DNA of 64,000 nt, from positions 186,001 through 250,000 of the forward strand of contig NZ_CP084115.1 of NCBI RefSeq assembly GCF_020217465.1. The letters are read 5' to 3'. The DNA is from Cobetia amphilecti. GTDB lineage: Bacteria; Pseudomonadota; Gammaproteobacteria; Pseudomonadales; Halomonadaceae. A program made the position numbers and the translations under genes. Under the pieces are notes generated by a model. That model saw only the letters and a list, made by a program, of their open reading frames with translations, had not been told where the DNA came from and ran no database searches. Of the stretch, positions 51,596-61,365 are shown one piece after another; positions within the stretch are counted from its first letter, which is position 1, and each line of letters opens with the position of its first letter.

Positions 51596-52444
51596 ATGAG
51601 CGACAGCCGTCAGCAGGATTCTTCTCCGATGAACGCAGCGCTGAATGGCGTGATTCAGACGCGTCTGGACGCCATGCGTGAGCGTCTCGCGCAGCCGACG
51701 CTGAGCGCGGCGGATGTGCATGCGCTGCGCGTCGACTGCAAGCAGCTGCGCGGCTGGTGGCAACTGCGGCGCGAGTCGCTGGGCAAGTCGGCGGTGAGTG
51801 AGCATCAGGCGCGTCCGCGCGCCGTCGCCAAGGCATTGGCCGGGCCGCGCGAGGCGCACATGCTGCGCAAGACGCATGGTCGCGCCTACGCCTGGGTGGA
51901 TGAGCGCAGTCAGCGCCTGCTGGATGCGCTGCGTCCGGGGCTGACCAGTGCCGCGCTGAGCGAGCCCGAAGGCGAGCTGGATCACGCGCCGCTCGAGACG
52001 CTGCTGAGCGAAGAGCGGGCGGCCTGGCAGGCGGCACTGCTGACGGTGGAGGAGCTCAACATCGGGCTGGAATTCAGCCGTCATCGCATCAGCAAGCTTG
52101 CGGCGCAGGTGGCCAACAAGCGTGAGATCGAGACGTCTCACCGGCTGCGCAAGTGGGTCAAGTACCGCATGTTCCAGCTGGCACTGGCGCACGAGGCGCT
52201 GGGTGAGGCAGCCGCGCGGGAGCTCGAGTCACCGAGTCACGGACGGCGCCGCGAGCCGGAACTGCTCGACAAGGCGGCCGCGCGGCTGGGCAATCAACAT
52301 GACCTGGCGGAGCTGGCGCTGTGGGTCGGGGAGCGCGTGATGCTGCCCGCCGCCGAGAAGCATCTGGTCGCGGACATCATGACGCTTGCCGACCAGCGTC
52401 TCGCGCAGGCGCTCAAGCCACTGAAGAAGCTGGGCTACGTCTGA
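51596..52444 (+). CDS. CHAD domain protein
   Basis: 282 aa. CHAD domains are helical bundles with conserved histidines and basic residues that bind polyphosphate. Two half-repeats are seen: VHALRVDCKQLRGWW (about 40-54) and HRLRKWVKYRMFQLALAH (about 181-198), the latter followed by a basic GRRREPELLDK. No CYTH or triphosphatase domain is fused. ATG 51596 has GGAGAG upstream. Polyphosphate binding is inferred from the family. Confidence 0.88.
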   Translation: MSDSRQQDSSPMNAALNGVIQTRLDAMRERLAQPTLSAADVHALRVDCKQLRGWWQLRRESLGKSAVSEHQARPRAVAKALAGPREAHMLRKTHGRAYAWVDERSQRLLDALRPGLTSAALSEPEGELDHAPLETLLSEERAAWQAALLTVEELNIGLEFSRHRISKLAAQVANKREIETSHRLRKWVKYRMFQLALAHEALGEAAARELESPSHGRRREPELLDKAAARLGNQHDLAELALWVGERVMLPAAEKHLVADIMTLADQRLAQALKPLKKLGYV

Positions 52445-52485
52445 GCGCTGTTCTCGCCTGAACCGAAGTTGCGTCTCTGCAGACA

Positions 52486-52522
52486 CGAACGCCGCCATTC
52501 CCTGAGGAAATGGCGGCGTTCG
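52486..52522. terminator. Bidirectional terminator between the CHAD gene and hisF
   Basis: Stem CGAACGCCGCCATT/AATGGCGGCGTTCG, 9-base loop, between two convergent genes. Confidence 0.8.
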
Positions 52523-52552
52523 CGTTTCTGCCTGAACTACCTGCGGCTGCGC

Positions 52553-53326
52553 TTACAGGCGCATCTCGATACCGCGTGCGGCCATATGCGCCTTGGCCTG
52601 GGGGATCGTGTACTCGGCGAAGTGGAAGATGCTGGCGGCCAGCACCGCATCCGCACCGCCTTCGAGCACGCCATCCACCAGATGGTCGAGGGTGCCGACA
52701 CCGCCGGAGGCGATCACCGGCACGCTGACGGCGTCGGAGATGGCGCGTGTCACACCGAGATCGAAACCGGCCTTGGTGCCATCGCGGTCCATGCTGGTCA
52801 GCAGCAGTTCACCGGCGCCCAGCTCGACCATCTTCTTCGCCCACTCGACGGCGTCGAGTCCGGTCGGCTTGCGGCCACCGTGGGTGAAGATCTCCCAGCG
52901 CGGTGTCTCGCCGTCCTGGCTGACGCGCTTGGCGTCGATGGCGACCACGATGCACTGGCTGCCGAAGCGTTCCGCGGCTTCACGCACGAAGTCCGGGTTG
53001 AACACGGCCGCGGTGTTGATCGAGACCTTGTCCGCGCCGGCGTTCAGCATGGTGCGAATGTCTTCACAGGTGCGGATGCCGCCACCCACCGTCAGCGGGA
53101 TGAACACCTCACCGGCGATGCGCGACACCATGTCGACCGTGGTGCCACGGTTGTCGACGCTGGCGGTGATGTCGAGGAAGGTGATCTCGTCGGCGCCTTG
53201 CTCGTTGTAGCGCTTGGCGACCTCGACCGGGTCACCGGCATCGCGGATACCGACGAAGTTGACGCCCTTCACGACACGACCGGCGTCGACGTCCAGACAC
53301 GGGATGATGCGTTTGGCGAGTGCCAT
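52553..53326 (-). CDS. hisF: Imidazole glycerol phosphate synthase subunit HisF
   Basis: 257 aa TIM barrel, the cyclase half of the HisH-HisF complex. Catalytic Asp12 ([14 protein letters not shown]) and the later Asp in [10 protein letters not shown] are present, with phosphate-binding GGIRT and ASGGVG loops. GGGGAGC precedes the ATG. Eleven bases after hisA; last gene of the hisBHAF cluster, with no hisI after it. Confidence 0.97.
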   Translation of the reverse strand: MALAKRIIPCLDVDAGRVVKGVNFVGIRDAGDPVEVAKRYNEQGADEITFLDITASVDNRGTTVDMVSRIAGEVFIPLTVGGGIRTCEDIRTMLNAGADKVSINTAAVFNPDFVREAAERFGSQCIVVAIDAKRVSQDGETPRWEIFTHGGRKPTGLDAVEWAKKMVELGAGELLLTSMDRDGTKAGFDLGVTRAISDAVSVPVIASGGVGTLDHLVDGVLEGGADAVLAASIFHFAEYTIPQAKAHMAARGIEMRL

Positions 53327-53337
53327 GATCGCTCCCC

Positions 53338-54084
53338 TCAGGCCTTGCGGCCGGTGATGGAGTCGGACAGCGCCTGCGCTTCGGCGATGTCCAGGCTGCC
53401 TTCATAGATGGCGCGGCCGGTGATGGCACCGAGGATGCCCTGATCGGCCACTTCGGCCAGGCCACGGATGTCATCCAGGTTGGTCACGCCGCCGGACGCG
53501 ATCACCGGGATACCGCCTTCGCGGGCCAGTGCCACGGTGGCTTCGATGTTGACGCCCTGCATCATGCCGTCGCGGGCGATGTCGGTGTAGACGATGGAGG
53601 ACACGCCGTCGTTGGCGAAGCGCTTGGCCAGCTCGGTGGCCTTGATGGTGGAGACTTCAGCCCAGCCATCGGTGGCCACGAAGCCGTCACGCGCATCGAG
53701 ACCGACGATGATGCGGCCCGGGAAGGCGCGGCACATCTCGGCGACGAAGGCCGGTTCCTTCACGGCCTTGGTGCCGATGATGACCTGACCGACGCCGGCT
53801 TCCAGATAGTGCTCGATGGTCGCGGCATCACGGATGCCACCACCGATCTGGATCGGCAGCTCCGGGTAGGCGCGGGCGATGCGTGTCACGGCGTCGCCAT
53901 TGACCGGCTTGCCTTCGAAGGCACCGTTGAGATCGACCAGATGCAGACGACGGCCACCGGCCTCGACCCAGCGCGCGGCCATGGCCAGCGGGTCATCGCC
54001 GTAGTTGGTGGAGTCTTCCATGCGGCCTTGCTTCAGGCGTACGCACTGACCGTCCTTGAGATCGATCGCGGGGATTACCAGCAT
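53338..54084 (-). CDS. hisA: ProFAR isomerase HisA
   Basis: 248 aa TIM barrel; Amadori rearrangement in histidine synthesis. Asp8 ([15 protein letters not shown]) and the second catalytic aspartate in [12 protein letters not shown] are seen, with QIGGGIRD and ASGGVTNL phosphate loops. ATG 54084 is used; the upstream start at 54114 lacks a ribosome site. Confidence 0.97.
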   Translation of the reverse strand: MLVIPAIDLKDGQCVRLKQGRMEDSTNYGDDPLAMAARWVEAGGRRLHLVDLNGAFEGKPVNGDAVTRIARAYPELPIQIGGGIRDAATIEHYLEAGVGQVIIGTKAVKEPAFVAEMCRAFPGRIIVGLDARDGFVATDGWAEVSTIKATELAKRFANDGVSSIVYTDIARDGMMQGVNIEATVALAREGGIPVIASGGVTNLDDIRGLAEVADQGILGAITGRAIYEGSLDIAEAQALSDSITGRKA

Positions 54085-54199
54085 GTCGGGTGTCCTCTCG
54101 GCGTGTCTGGGCACGCCTGTATTGTCGTCGGTATATCGAAGGCGGATGTATCGGCGTCCGTCACGCGAGACAGACGCCGAGGGTCACGCGGGCGAGCCT

Positions 54200-54841
54200 T
54201 CAGGGCTGCCAGCGGACGAAATTCTCGAGCAGCTTGAGGCCGGCGGCCGCGCTCTTCTCCGGGTGGAACTGCACCGCGAACAGGCTGCCCTCACCGATGG
54301 CGACGTGCGCCTCGGCACCGGCGTAGCGCGTGGCACCGTAGACCTTGGAGCGCTCGCTGGCCGACACATAGAAGCTGTGCACGAAGTAGAAGCGCGAGTT
54401 GTCCTCGATGCCCTCCCACAGCGCGTGGCCCTGGGTGTGCGCGACATGGTTCCAGCCCATGTGCGGCACCTTGAGGCGCTGGCCGTGCTCGTCCAGCTGC
54501 TGGTCATCGAAGCGTTTCACGTCGCCCTTGAAGTAGGCGAGGCAATCGATGCCACCGTTCTCTTCGCTGCGCTCCATCAGCATCTGCTGACCGACGCACA
54601 CGCCCAGCAGCGGCTTGCTGTGGTTGCTCAGCAGCTCGCCGACCAGACCGCGCAGCTCGGCGCGTTCAAGCTCGCCCATGCAGTCACGGATGGCGCCCTG
54701 ACCGGGCAGCACCACGCGAGTGGCACCGCGGATGGCGCGCGGGTCGCTGGTGATCACGACATTCTCGTCGGCCACGTGCTCAAGCGCCTTGGCGACGGAG
54801 TGCAGGTTGCCCATGCCATAGTCGATGACGGCAATCGTCAT
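54200..54841 (-). CDS. hisH: Imidazole glycerol phosphate synthase subunit HisH
   Basis: 213 aa class I glutaminase that delivers ammonia to HisF. The catalytic Cys82 is in LLGVCVGQQMLME and the His-Glu pair in VQFHPEKS. In contrast to the protein at 49564-50313, the triad is intact. GGGAG precedes the ATG. Confidence 0.97.
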   Translation of the reverse strand: MTIAVIDYGMGNLHSVAKALEHVADENVVITSDPRAIRGATRVVLPGQGAIRDCMGELERAELRGLVGELLSNHSKPLLGVCVGQQMLMERSEENGGIDCLAYFKGDVKRFDDQQLDEHGQRLKVPHMGWNHVAHTQGHALWEGIEDNSRFYFVHSFYVSASERSKVYGATRYAGAEAHVAIGEGSLFAVQFHPEKSAAAGLKLLENFVRWQP

Positions 54842-54911
54842 GTCTTTCTCCCGAAGGCCGGAGGCAGGCTCCGGCGCTGGATGTCAGGCGTCTGGCGCCC
54901 GGATCATTCGT

Positions 54912-55505
54912 TTACAGCGAGCCCTTGGTGGAGGCGATACGGCCTCCCATGCGCTCGTCCTCTTCCACTGCCATGCGCACGGCACGACCGAAGGCCTTGA
55001 AGATGGTCTCGGCCTGGTGGTGGGCATTGAAGCCCTTGAGGTTGTCGATATGCAGGGTGGCGCCAGCGTGATTGACGAAGCCCTGGAAGAATTCCCAGAA
55101 CAGCTGGGTATCGAAGCGACCGATGTTGCCGCGGGTGAACTCGCACTGCATGAACAGGCCCGGACGACCGGAGAAGTCGATCACCACGCGAGACAGGGCT
55201 TCATCCAGCGGCACGTAGGCATGGCCGTAACGGCGAATGCCGGCCTTGTTGCCCAGCGCCTGCGCGAAGGCCTGACCCAGGGTGATGCCGATGTCCTCGA
55301 CGGTGTGGTGGTCATCGATATGCAGGTCGCCATCGCAGTCGACCTCGATGTCGATCACGCCGTGACGGGCGATCTGGTCCATCATGTGTTCGAGGAAGGG
55401 CACGCCAGTGTTGGCGCTCAGCTTGCCTTCACCGTCCAGATTGATGCGGACCCGGATCTTGGTTTCCGAGGTGTTGCGATGAACTTCGGCGATACGCTCT
55501 ACCAT
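54912..55505 (-). CDS. hisB: Imidazoleglycerol-phosphate dehydratase HisB
   Basis: 197 aa, monofunctional form without the histidinol phosphatase domain of the enteric protein. The Mn-binding histidine motifs are [37 protein letters not shown] and [15 protein letters not shown] 55505 has GGAGAG upstream; the long upstream frame is not used. First gene of hisBHAF and divergent from the PanZ-like gene across 311 bases. Confidence 0.97.
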   Translation of the reverse strand: MVERIAEVHRNTSETKIRVRINLDGEGKLSANTGVPFLEHMMDQIARHGVIDIEVDCDGDLHIDDHHTVEDIGITLGQAFAQALGNKAGIRRYGHAYVPLDEALSRVVIDFSGRPGLFMQCEFTRGNIGRFDTQLFWEFFQGFVNHAGATLHIDNLKGFNAHHQAETIFKAFGRAVRMAVEEDERMGGRIASTKGSL

Positions 55506-55816
55506 GATGTCTCTCCAGCGGTCGGTGACGCCATCAGCGGCTTCGGGGTCGATGGGGTCTGGGCGCAGTCTGGGGCCTTTGGTAAGAGAGGCGTGTGTCC
55601 AGTCCGGCCGGGAAGTGCGCATCATGTGGTTATTGTCATGTGATGTCGCAATCGAAATCGTGATCAGGGCATTGACGACGGCAGAGAGCCGTCGGCGGGG
55701 CGCTTGATCGGCGGCAGGCGCGTCGTCTTTGTGCCTGCCCGACCCGTCATTATAGAGAAAGGACAATGGCATCCGCTACAATGGCGGGCATTCATATCGC
55801 GGGCGAGGATCTCACC
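55506..55816. other. Divergent control region hisB / panZ-like gene
   Basis: 311 bases without a gene. It contains a rightward promoter (55729-55756) and an inverted repeat GACGGC..GCCGTC near 55680. The his promoter on the minus strand could not be pinned down, and no his leader peptide was recognised. Confidence 0.5.
55729..55756 (+). promoter_or_regulatory. Probable promoter of the panZ-like gene
   Basis: TTGTGC (55729-55734), 16-base spacer, TATAGA (55751-55756). Transcription would start near 55763, which favours the ATG at 55817 over the one at 55766. Confidence 0.5.
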
Positions 55817-56251
55817 ATGCCGGTCACTCTTCAGATGATCGATCACGCACGCTGGCAAACCGATGAGCAAGTCCGTATCGATCTGTCGCGTATCTATCAC
55901 GAAGCCCCCAGTGAGCGTCTCCCGCTCGCCCCGGATGACTTCATTCAGGCCAATCTCGCCGCGGGACACCGCTTCTGCAGCGCCTTCTTCAACGATCGTC
56001 ATATCGGCGCGCTACTCTGCGAGGATGAAGGCGATGCCTGGAAGATCAGCCATTGCTGCGTGCGCAAGAGCACGCGTCGACGCGGTGTCGGTACGCGCCT
56101 GATGGCGCTGCTGTCACTGGAAGCGGCCAGTGCCCAGCGTCTGCTGGTCGTGCCGAGTCAGGGATTGACCCTGGCCGACGAGCTGCTGGTATCACGTCTG
56201 GGCTATGTGCGAGACCCCGCCCGCGACGGCTTCGTGCTGGCGCAGGAGTGA
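55817..56251 (+). CDS. GNAT-fold protein, PanZ-like
   Basis: 144 aa. The GNAT CoA-binding loop is RKSTRRRGVGTRLM. The arrangement RIDLSRIYHEAP, RFCSAFFNDRHIGALL and the following RRRGVG resembles E. coli PanZ (PanM), the acetyl-CoA sensor that triggers PanD self-cleavage and then inhibits it. panD is present at 11095-11475. ATG 55817 has GAGGAT 8 bases upstream; ATGs at 55766 and 55781 are in frame. Other GNAT roles remain possible. Confidence 0.7.
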   Translation: MPVTLQMIDHARWQTDEQVRIDLSRIYHEAPSERLPLAPDDFIQANLAAGHRFCSAFFNDRHIGALLCEDEGDAWKISHCCVRKSTRRRGVGTRLMALLSLEAASAQRLLVVPSQGLTLADELLVSRLGYVRDPARDGFVLAQE

Positions 56252-56491
56252 ACCCGGTCGTTGCCGGATGCGGAACTGACGTCAACGCGACCTGTCCACC
56301 GGCTGTGTCATCATCATTTCTGTCTTGAGGCTGTCTCGCTGTGCGGGAGGATGGCGCGCAGCGCTCGAGCTAGATGATGAGCGGGAGAAAAGGCATCGCC
56401 TGATGCCACGAGTCCCCAGCGCCATTCCATGTGCTGCCCTCTGGAGTGAGGGCACCGTAGCAATTCTCATCGTGTCAAAGGGAGGACGCAG

Positions 56492-58885
56492 ATGAAAGCA
56501 CTGTTCAGAGCCTTGCTGGCCATCGTCGGAGTACTGGCGTTGGTGGTCGTGGCAGGGGTGATCTATGTCACCACCTTCCTCGATCCGAATGATCTCAAGC
56601 CGCGACTGGTCAAGGCGGTCAAGGACCAGGCGGGGCTGGAACTGGCCCTGAACGGCCCGCTGGACTGGTCCTTCTATCCGCGTCTCGGCGTCAGTGTCGA
56701 GGACGCCGAAGCCTGGCTGCCGGAGCAGGAACGTGACCAGTCACCGTTTGCCTCCTTTACCCGCGCGGAAGTCGGCGTGTCCTTCACGCCACTGCTGAGC
56801 GGTGAGGTCGAAGTCGAAGGCGTCTTCCTCGACGGCCTCAAGCTGGCGCTCGAGCGTGATGCACAGGGGCGTGGCAACTGGGAAAGCCTGCTCGAGCATG
56901 CGGCGACGGCCGCCGACAGTGGCGCGGCGGATGAAGCGCTGCCGCCGGCCAAGAGCGCCGGTGTGGCGCTGGCGGATGACACGACGCCGTCGGTGCAGAA
57001 TGGCGCCGGCAGCATGGCGGTCAATCTCGATATCGCCTCGGTGCAGGTCACCAATGGTCAGATCGCCTATCAGGACGCGGCCAGCGGACTCGACATGACG
57101 CTCAACGATGTGGCGTTGACGTCCTCCAACGTCAGCCCCGACAAGGCCTTCCCGGTCGAGCTGTCGTTCGTGGCCGATGGGCGTGAGCCGGAGCTTCAGA
57201 GCACCGTCAGCCTCGATGGCAAGGTGGCGCTGGACCTGCAGGGCGGCCGTCATGTGCTGTCCGGCGTGAGCCTGGATACCACCACGCGCATGCCGTCGCT
57301 GGGTGACAAGGATCAGAGCGTGGCGCTGGACATCGATACCCTGACGCTGGACACCGACAAGCAGCTGTATCTGGCCGATGGCGCCGAGCTGGACGCGACG
57401 CTCCATCAGGCCGCGCTGGGTGACAAGGCCCTGCCGCTGAAAGCCACCTTCGGTGCCGAAGCGGACCTGGCGGCGGGCACGGCGAATCTCGAGAACCTGC
57501 TGCTGACCTCCGGCAGTGACCTGCGCCTCAGCGGGGCGCTCAAGGCCAAGGACATCACCGGCGATGCGCTCAGCTATTCCGGCCAGTTCAAGCTGGCACC
57601 GCTGTCGCCCAAGGCGTGGATGACGCGTGTCGGCATGGAAGCGCCGCAGACTGCCAAGAGCAGCGCGCTGACCTCGCTGGCCTTCTCCAGCCCGTTCAAG
57701 GGCGACATGTCGCAGGTGCAGCTGACCAACCTGGTGATGGCGCTGGATGACACCACCATCAACGGGCGCCTCGGCTCGTCCTTCGATGCCTCGCAGATCA
57801 CCTTCGATCTGGATGTCGACGCGCTCAATCTCGATGACTACCTGGCACCGGCGGGCGCAGACGAGAAGACGGCAAGCCTGGGGGAAGCGCTCACGGCGGG
57901 CGTGATCGCGCCGGTCTATGCGGCCGATGGTGACGCGGAGCTGCTGCCGGTGGCATTGCTCAAGACGCTGGGTCTTCAGGGGCAGCTGGATATCGGCACA
58001 CTGATCGCCTCGGGTCTCGAGATGAGCAAGGTGACCGCCAAGCTGTCCGGTCAGCCGGGCGTACAGCAGCTCGATAGCCTGACGGCCAGCCTCTATGGCG
58101 GCTCGCTGGCGGCCAATGCACGCATCGACAGCCGCAAGACACCGCTGAGCATGAGCTTCGGCGAGAAGCTGACCAATCTGGATATCGCGCCGTTCCTCAA
58201 GGCGCTGGCGCCGGAGCAGAAGGACATCCTGCGCGGTCGCCTGACGCTCAATGGTGACTACACCACCAGCACCAATCAGATCGACAGCATCAAGCGCAAT
58301 CTGAACGGCAAGGGCAACTTCGAGATTCGCAATGGCGAGGTGCTCGACGTCAATATCTCCAGGGAGATGTGCACTGCCGTGGCGACGCTGAGTGGCAAGA
58401 CCTCCTCACGTGAATGGAAGGCCAATACGCCGCTGGAGCGCGCTCAGGGCAGCTTCACGGTCACCAATGGCGTGATCAGCAATCAGGATCTCGCCCTGGC
58501 GATCCCGGGCATCGCGCTGGACGGCAAGGGCCAGCTCAACCTGCCGACCGAGGCCTTCGACTACAACGTGGCGGCGCGCTTCATCGAGGGCGCGGATGAC
58601 GCGGCCTGTGAGGTCAATCCGCGTCTGATCAAGCTGCGCTTCCCGGTGCAGTGTCAGGGCAACCTGAGCGGTGAGCCGGGCGAGTGGTGTGGCTTCGATC
58701 AGAAAGGCTTCCAGAGTGCCGCAGCGGAACTGGCCAAGGATGAAGCCAAGCGCAAGGCGGGCGAGAAGGTCAGCGAGAAGCTGGATGAGAAGCTCGACGA
58801 AGATACCCGCAAGAAGATCGACGACAAGCTGGGCGAAGGCGCCAGCGACAAGCTGAAGGGCGCGATTCAGGGGCTGTTCAACTGA
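56492..58885 (+). CDS. asmA: AsmA family protein
   Basis: 797 aa. One N-terminal membrane helix (about 4-27), then a long periplasmic beta-rich body. The AsmA signature FLDPNDLKPRLVKAVKDQAGLEL and the C-terminal domain (RGRLTLNGDY, GKGNFEIRNGEVLDVNI, GIALDGKGQLNLPTEAFDYNV) are clear. AsmA-like proteins are thought to move phospholipids between membranes. The tail (about 745-797) is a charged helix rich in Lys/Glu/Asp. GGGAGGA precedes the ATG. It is followed by mutY and yggX, a pseudomonad-like order. Confidence 0.94.
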   Translation: MKALFRALLAIVGVLALVVVAGVIYVTTFLDPNDLKPRLVKAVKDQAGLELALNGPLDWSFYPRLGVSVEDAEAWLPEQERDQSPFASFTRAEVGVSFTPLLSGEVEVEGVFLDGLKLALERDAQGRGNWESLLEHAATAADSGAADEALPPAKSAGVALADDTTPSVQNGAGSMAVNLDIASVQVTNGQIAYQDAASGLDMTLNDVALTSSNVSPDKAFPVELSFVADGREPELQSTVSLDGKVALDLQGGRHVLSGVSLDTTTRMPSLGDKDQSVALDIDTLTLDTDKQLYLADGAELDATLHQAALGDKALPLKATFGAEADLAAGTANLENLLLTSGSDLRLSGALKAKDITGDALSYSGQFKLAPLSPKAWMTRVGMEAPQTAKSSALTSLAFSSPFKGDMSQVQLTNLVMALDDTTINGRLGSSFDASQITFDLDVDALNLDDYLAPAGADEKTASLGEALTAGVIAPVYAADGDAELLPVALLKTLGLQGQLDIGTLIASGLEMSKVTAKLSGQPGVQQLDSLTASLYGGSLAANARIDSRKTPLSMSFGEKLTNLDIAPFLKALAPEQKDILRGRLTLNGDYTTSTNQIDSIKRNLNGKGNFEIRNGEVLDVNISREMCTAVATLSGKTSSREWKANTPLERAQGSFTVTNGVISNQDLALAIPGIALDGKGQLNLPTEAFDYNVAARFIEGADDAACEVNPRLIKLRFPVQCQGNLSGEPGEWCGFDQKGFQSAAAELAKDEAKRKAGEKVSEKLDEKLDEDTRKKIDDKLGEGASDKLKGAIQGLFN

Positions 58886-58995
58886 TCACGCGCTCCTTTC
58901 GCAGCAAGACCGGCACGCCAGCTCCTCGGGGCTGGCGTGCTGCCGTTTGAGCCCAGGCCATGGCGTCGACCATGGCGCGAGCAGAGGAAGTTTTG

Positions 58996-60168
58996 ATGGC
59001 GCGACCTGACACTGCTGCCACGCCAGACGTGACAGCTCCCGAGAGCCACGCCACACCCGGCTTTGAAGACATCGCCCTGAGCCCCGAGGCGTTTCAGGCG
59101 CGCGTGTTCGACTGGTTCGATGAGCATGGCCGCAAGCATCTGCCCTGGCAGGAGAACACCACGCCGTATCGCGTCTGGGTCTCGGAGATCATGCTCCAGC
59201 AGACCCAGGTCGCGACGGTGTTGCCGTACTATGCCCGCTTCATGGAGCGCTTCCCGGATGTCGCGGCGCTGGCGGCGGCGGACATCGATGACGTGCTGCA
59301 CCTGTGGACGGGCCTTGGCTACTACGCGCGGGCGCGCAATCTGCACAAGGCCGCGCAGCATGTCGTGAATGAGCACGACGGTGCCTTCCCGGTCGAGAGT
59401 GTCGAGGCACTGTCGGCCTTGCCGGGCATCGGGCGTTCGACCGCCGGGGCGATCATCAGCATCAGCACCGGACAGCGGGCGCCGATCCTCGATGGCAACG
59501 TCAAGCGCGTGCTGGCACGCCTGCATGCCGTGGAGGGCTGGCCGGGACGTCCGGCGGTGGAGCGCAAGCTGTGGACGCTGGCGGAGCGCTACACGCCGCA
59601 GGTGCGGCTGGCGGACTGGACCCAGGCGATGATGGATCTCGGAGCCACCCTGTGCACGCGCGGCAGCAAGCCCGATTGCGCGCGTTGCCCCTTCGAGGAG
59701 GTCTGCGTGGCGCATGCGCGTGGCGAAGAGAAGCGCTTCCCCGAGAGCAAGCCCAAGAAGACCATACCGACGCGTCAGACGCTGATGTTGCTGGTCAGTG
59801 ATGAGGCGGGGAAGATCCTGCTGGAACGCCGTCCGCCGACGGGCATCTGGGGCGGCCTGTGGGCGCCGCCACTGGTCGAGGATCGCGAGGCCGCGCGGGA
59901 ATGGGTCGCCCGCGAAGCCCGCGGCGCCCATCTGGAGGCGCCACTGGCAAGTTTCGAGCATGTCTTCAGCCACTTCCGGCTGACCATCACGCCACAGCCG
60001 GTACAGCTGGGGGAGGCAGGGCTTGCGTCAGCTGTACCGGCCGAGAGCGTCAACGAGTCAGCCGCCGACCGCCGCTTCGTCGACCCTGCCGCGCCGGACG
60101 CCGTGGGCCTGCCGGCGCCGGTCAAGGCGCTGCTGGCGCGCTGCACGGATGATCTGTTCGGCCTGTGA
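58996..60168 (+). CDS. mutY: Adenine DNA glycosylase MutY
   Basis: 390 aa. Removes adenine opposite 8-oxoguanine. Catalytic Glu64 ([12 protein letters not shown]), the helix-hairpin-helix [12 protein letters not shown] and Asp166 ([10 protein letters not shown]) are present. The iron-sulfur ligands are Cys220, Cys228, Cys231 and Cys237, a C-x7-C-x2-C-x5-C pattern instead of the usual C-x6. A C-terminal MutT-like domain (about 265-390) recognises 8-oxoG. ATG 58996 has GAGGAAG upstream; the longer frame from 58960 is less likely. Confidence 0.95.
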   Translation: MARPDTAATPDVTAPESHATPGFEDIALSPEAFQARVFDWFDEHGRKHLPWQENTTPYRVWVSEIMLQQTQVATVLPYYARFMERFPDVAALAAADIDDVLHLWTGLGYYARARNLHKAAQHVVNEHDGAFPVESVEALSALPGIGRSTAGAIISISTGQRAPILDGNVKRVLARLHAVEGWPGRPAVERKLWTLAERYTPQVRLADWTQAMMDLGATLCTRGSKPDCARCPFEEVCVAHARGEEKRFPESKPKKTIPTRQTLMLLVSDEAGKILLERRPPTGIWGGLWAPPLVEDREAAREWVAREARGAHLEAPLASFEHVFSHFRLTITPQPVQLGEAGLASAVPAESVNESAADRRFVDPAAPDAVGLPAPVKALLARCTDDLFGL

Positions 60169-60306
60169 GGCCTTGTCGGCGTCGGCATCGGCAGCACGTC
60201 TGGGGCAAAGCGGCTCAAGCGTGCGAGAATGAGGCAACAGTAAAGGCGTCTGGCGAAGGCTCGACGCTCATCCGCACTGACATCCAGTTCTCTTACGGAG
60301 TTACCC

Positions 60307-60618
60307 ATGCGCACCGTACATTGCCGCAAGTATGACCAGGACCTGCCGGGTCTCGATTTTCCGCCGCTGCCGGGCGAGAAGGGCCAGGACATCTGGTCCA
60401 ACGTCTCGAAGCAGGCATGGGAAGAGTGGCAGGCGCTGCAGACGCGTCTGATCAACGAGAAGCACCTCAACATGATGGATGCCGACAGCCGTCGCTATCT
60501 GATGGAGCAGATGGATCGCTTCTTCAACAACCAGGAGACGGACCAGGCCGAAGGTTTCGTGCCGACGGACGCCGCCGCCAAGGGCGAATCGCAGGGCGGA
60601 CAGGGCTACGAAGTCTGA
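60307..60618 (+). CDS. yggX: Probable Fe(2+)-trafficking protein YggX
   Basis: 103 aa. Small protein linked to iron trafficking and protection of Fe-S clusters, consistent with its usual place after the Fe-S enzyme gene mutY. Motifs: RTVHCRKYDQDLPGLDFPPLPG, given here with Cys6, and SKQAWEEWQ, KHLNMMD, YLMEQMDRFF. The tail is somewhat longer than E. coli YggX (91 aa). CGGAG precedes the ATG. Confidence 0.95.
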   Translation: MRTVHCRKYDQDLPGLDFPPLPGEKGQDIWSNVSKQAWEEWQALQTRLINEKHLNMMDADSRRYLMEQMDRFFNNQETDQAEGFVPTDAAAKGESQGGQGYEV

Positions 60619-60676
60619 GTGGCCGGCGAGGACGGCGGAAGGCGAATTACGACGCCAAATTCTTGATAAGCAAGGG

Positions 60677-60705
60677 TTGACGTCGGGAAAGGTTTTCTAT
60701 TTAAT
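60677..60705 (+). promoter_or_regulatory. Promoter of the tRNA array
   Basis: TTGACG (60677-60682), 17-base spacer, TTTAAT (60700-60705). Transcription should start near 60712, about 11 bases before the first tRNA. Confidence 0.75.
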
Positions 60706-60722
60706 ACGTCCTCGTTGGCAAG

Positions 60723-60798
60723 GGCCAGATAGCTCAGTTGGTAGAGCAGGGGATTGAAAATCCCCGTGTCGGCGGTTCGATTCCGTCTCTGGCCACCA
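60723..60798 (+). tRNA. tRNA-Phe (GAA), copy 1
   Basis: 76 bases with CCA encoded. Acceptor stem GGCCAGA/TCTGGCC; anticodon stem GGGGA/TCCCC around TTGAAAA. Identical in sequence to the copy at 61081-61156 as far as I can compare. Confidence 0.96.
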
Positions 60799-60803
60799 AG
60801 TGT

Positions 60804-60878
60804 TGGGGTATAGCCAAGTGGTAAGGCACCGGTTTTTGGTATCGGCATTCCCAGGTTCGAGTCCTGGTACCCCAGCCA
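60804..60878 (+). tRNA. tRNA-Gln (TTG), copy 1
   Basis: 75 bases with CCA encoded. Acceptor TGGGGTA/TACCCCA, anticodon loop TTTTGGT giving TTG. Five bases after tRNA-Phe. Confidence 0.96.
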
Positions 60879-60927
60879 GCTGACATGCAGTAACGTAGTA
60901 AGAAGACTCATATCATGAGTTCTTTGT

Positions 60928-61003
<76 letters not shown>

Positions 61004-61046
61004 TCTTCAGGCTTCTGTAGATGAGCGAAGAACACACGATATAGAG

Positions 61047-61067
61047 GTCGCCTTGGCGGCTTTTTTT
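61047..61067 (+). terminator. Terminator-like hairpin inside the tRNA array
   Basis: A 5-bp stem GTCGC/GCGGC (one G-U pair) with a 4-base loop and seven T's. It lies between tRNA-Thr and the second tRNA-Phe. Only about 13 bases remain before that tRNA, too few for a full new promoter. Confidence 0.65.
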
Positions 61068-61080
61068 GTGTCTTCAGGTT

Positions 61081-61156
61081 GGCCAGATAGCTCAGTTGGT
61101 AGAGCAGGGGATTGAAAATCCCCGTGTCGGCGGTTCGATTCCGTCTCTGGCCACCA
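61081..61156 (+). tRNA. tRNA-Phe (GAA), copy 2
   Basis: 76 bases, same sequence as copy 1 at 60723-60798. Confidence 0.96.
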
Positions 61157-61159
61157 AAT

Positions 61160-61234
61160 TGGGGTATAGCCAAGTGGTAAGGCACCGGTTTTTGGTATCG
61201 GCATTCCCAGGTTCGAGTCCTGGTACCCCAGCCA
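61160..61234 (+). tRNA. tRNA-Gln (TTG), copy 2
   Basis: 75 bases, same sequence as copy 1 at 60804-60878. The Phe-Gln spacer is 3 bases here and 5 in the first pair. Confidence 0.96.
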
Positions 61235-61281
61235 ATTCTGGCTAGCTGATGAAGTCGCAGGATGAATTCGGCAGCCAACAG

Positions 61282-61309
61282 AAAAGCCACCCTTCGGGGT
61301 GGCTTTTTT
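61282..61309 (+). terminator. Terminator of the tRNA array
   Basis: AAAAGCCACCC, TTCG loop, GGGTGGCTTTTTT. A strong bidirectional-looking hairpin that may also end the convergent regulator gene. Confidence 0.92.
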
Positions 61310-61365
61310 GCGTCTGGAGTAAAGGTCTGGAGGGCGACGGGGCATGCCGTGGGCCGGCGCTCATC

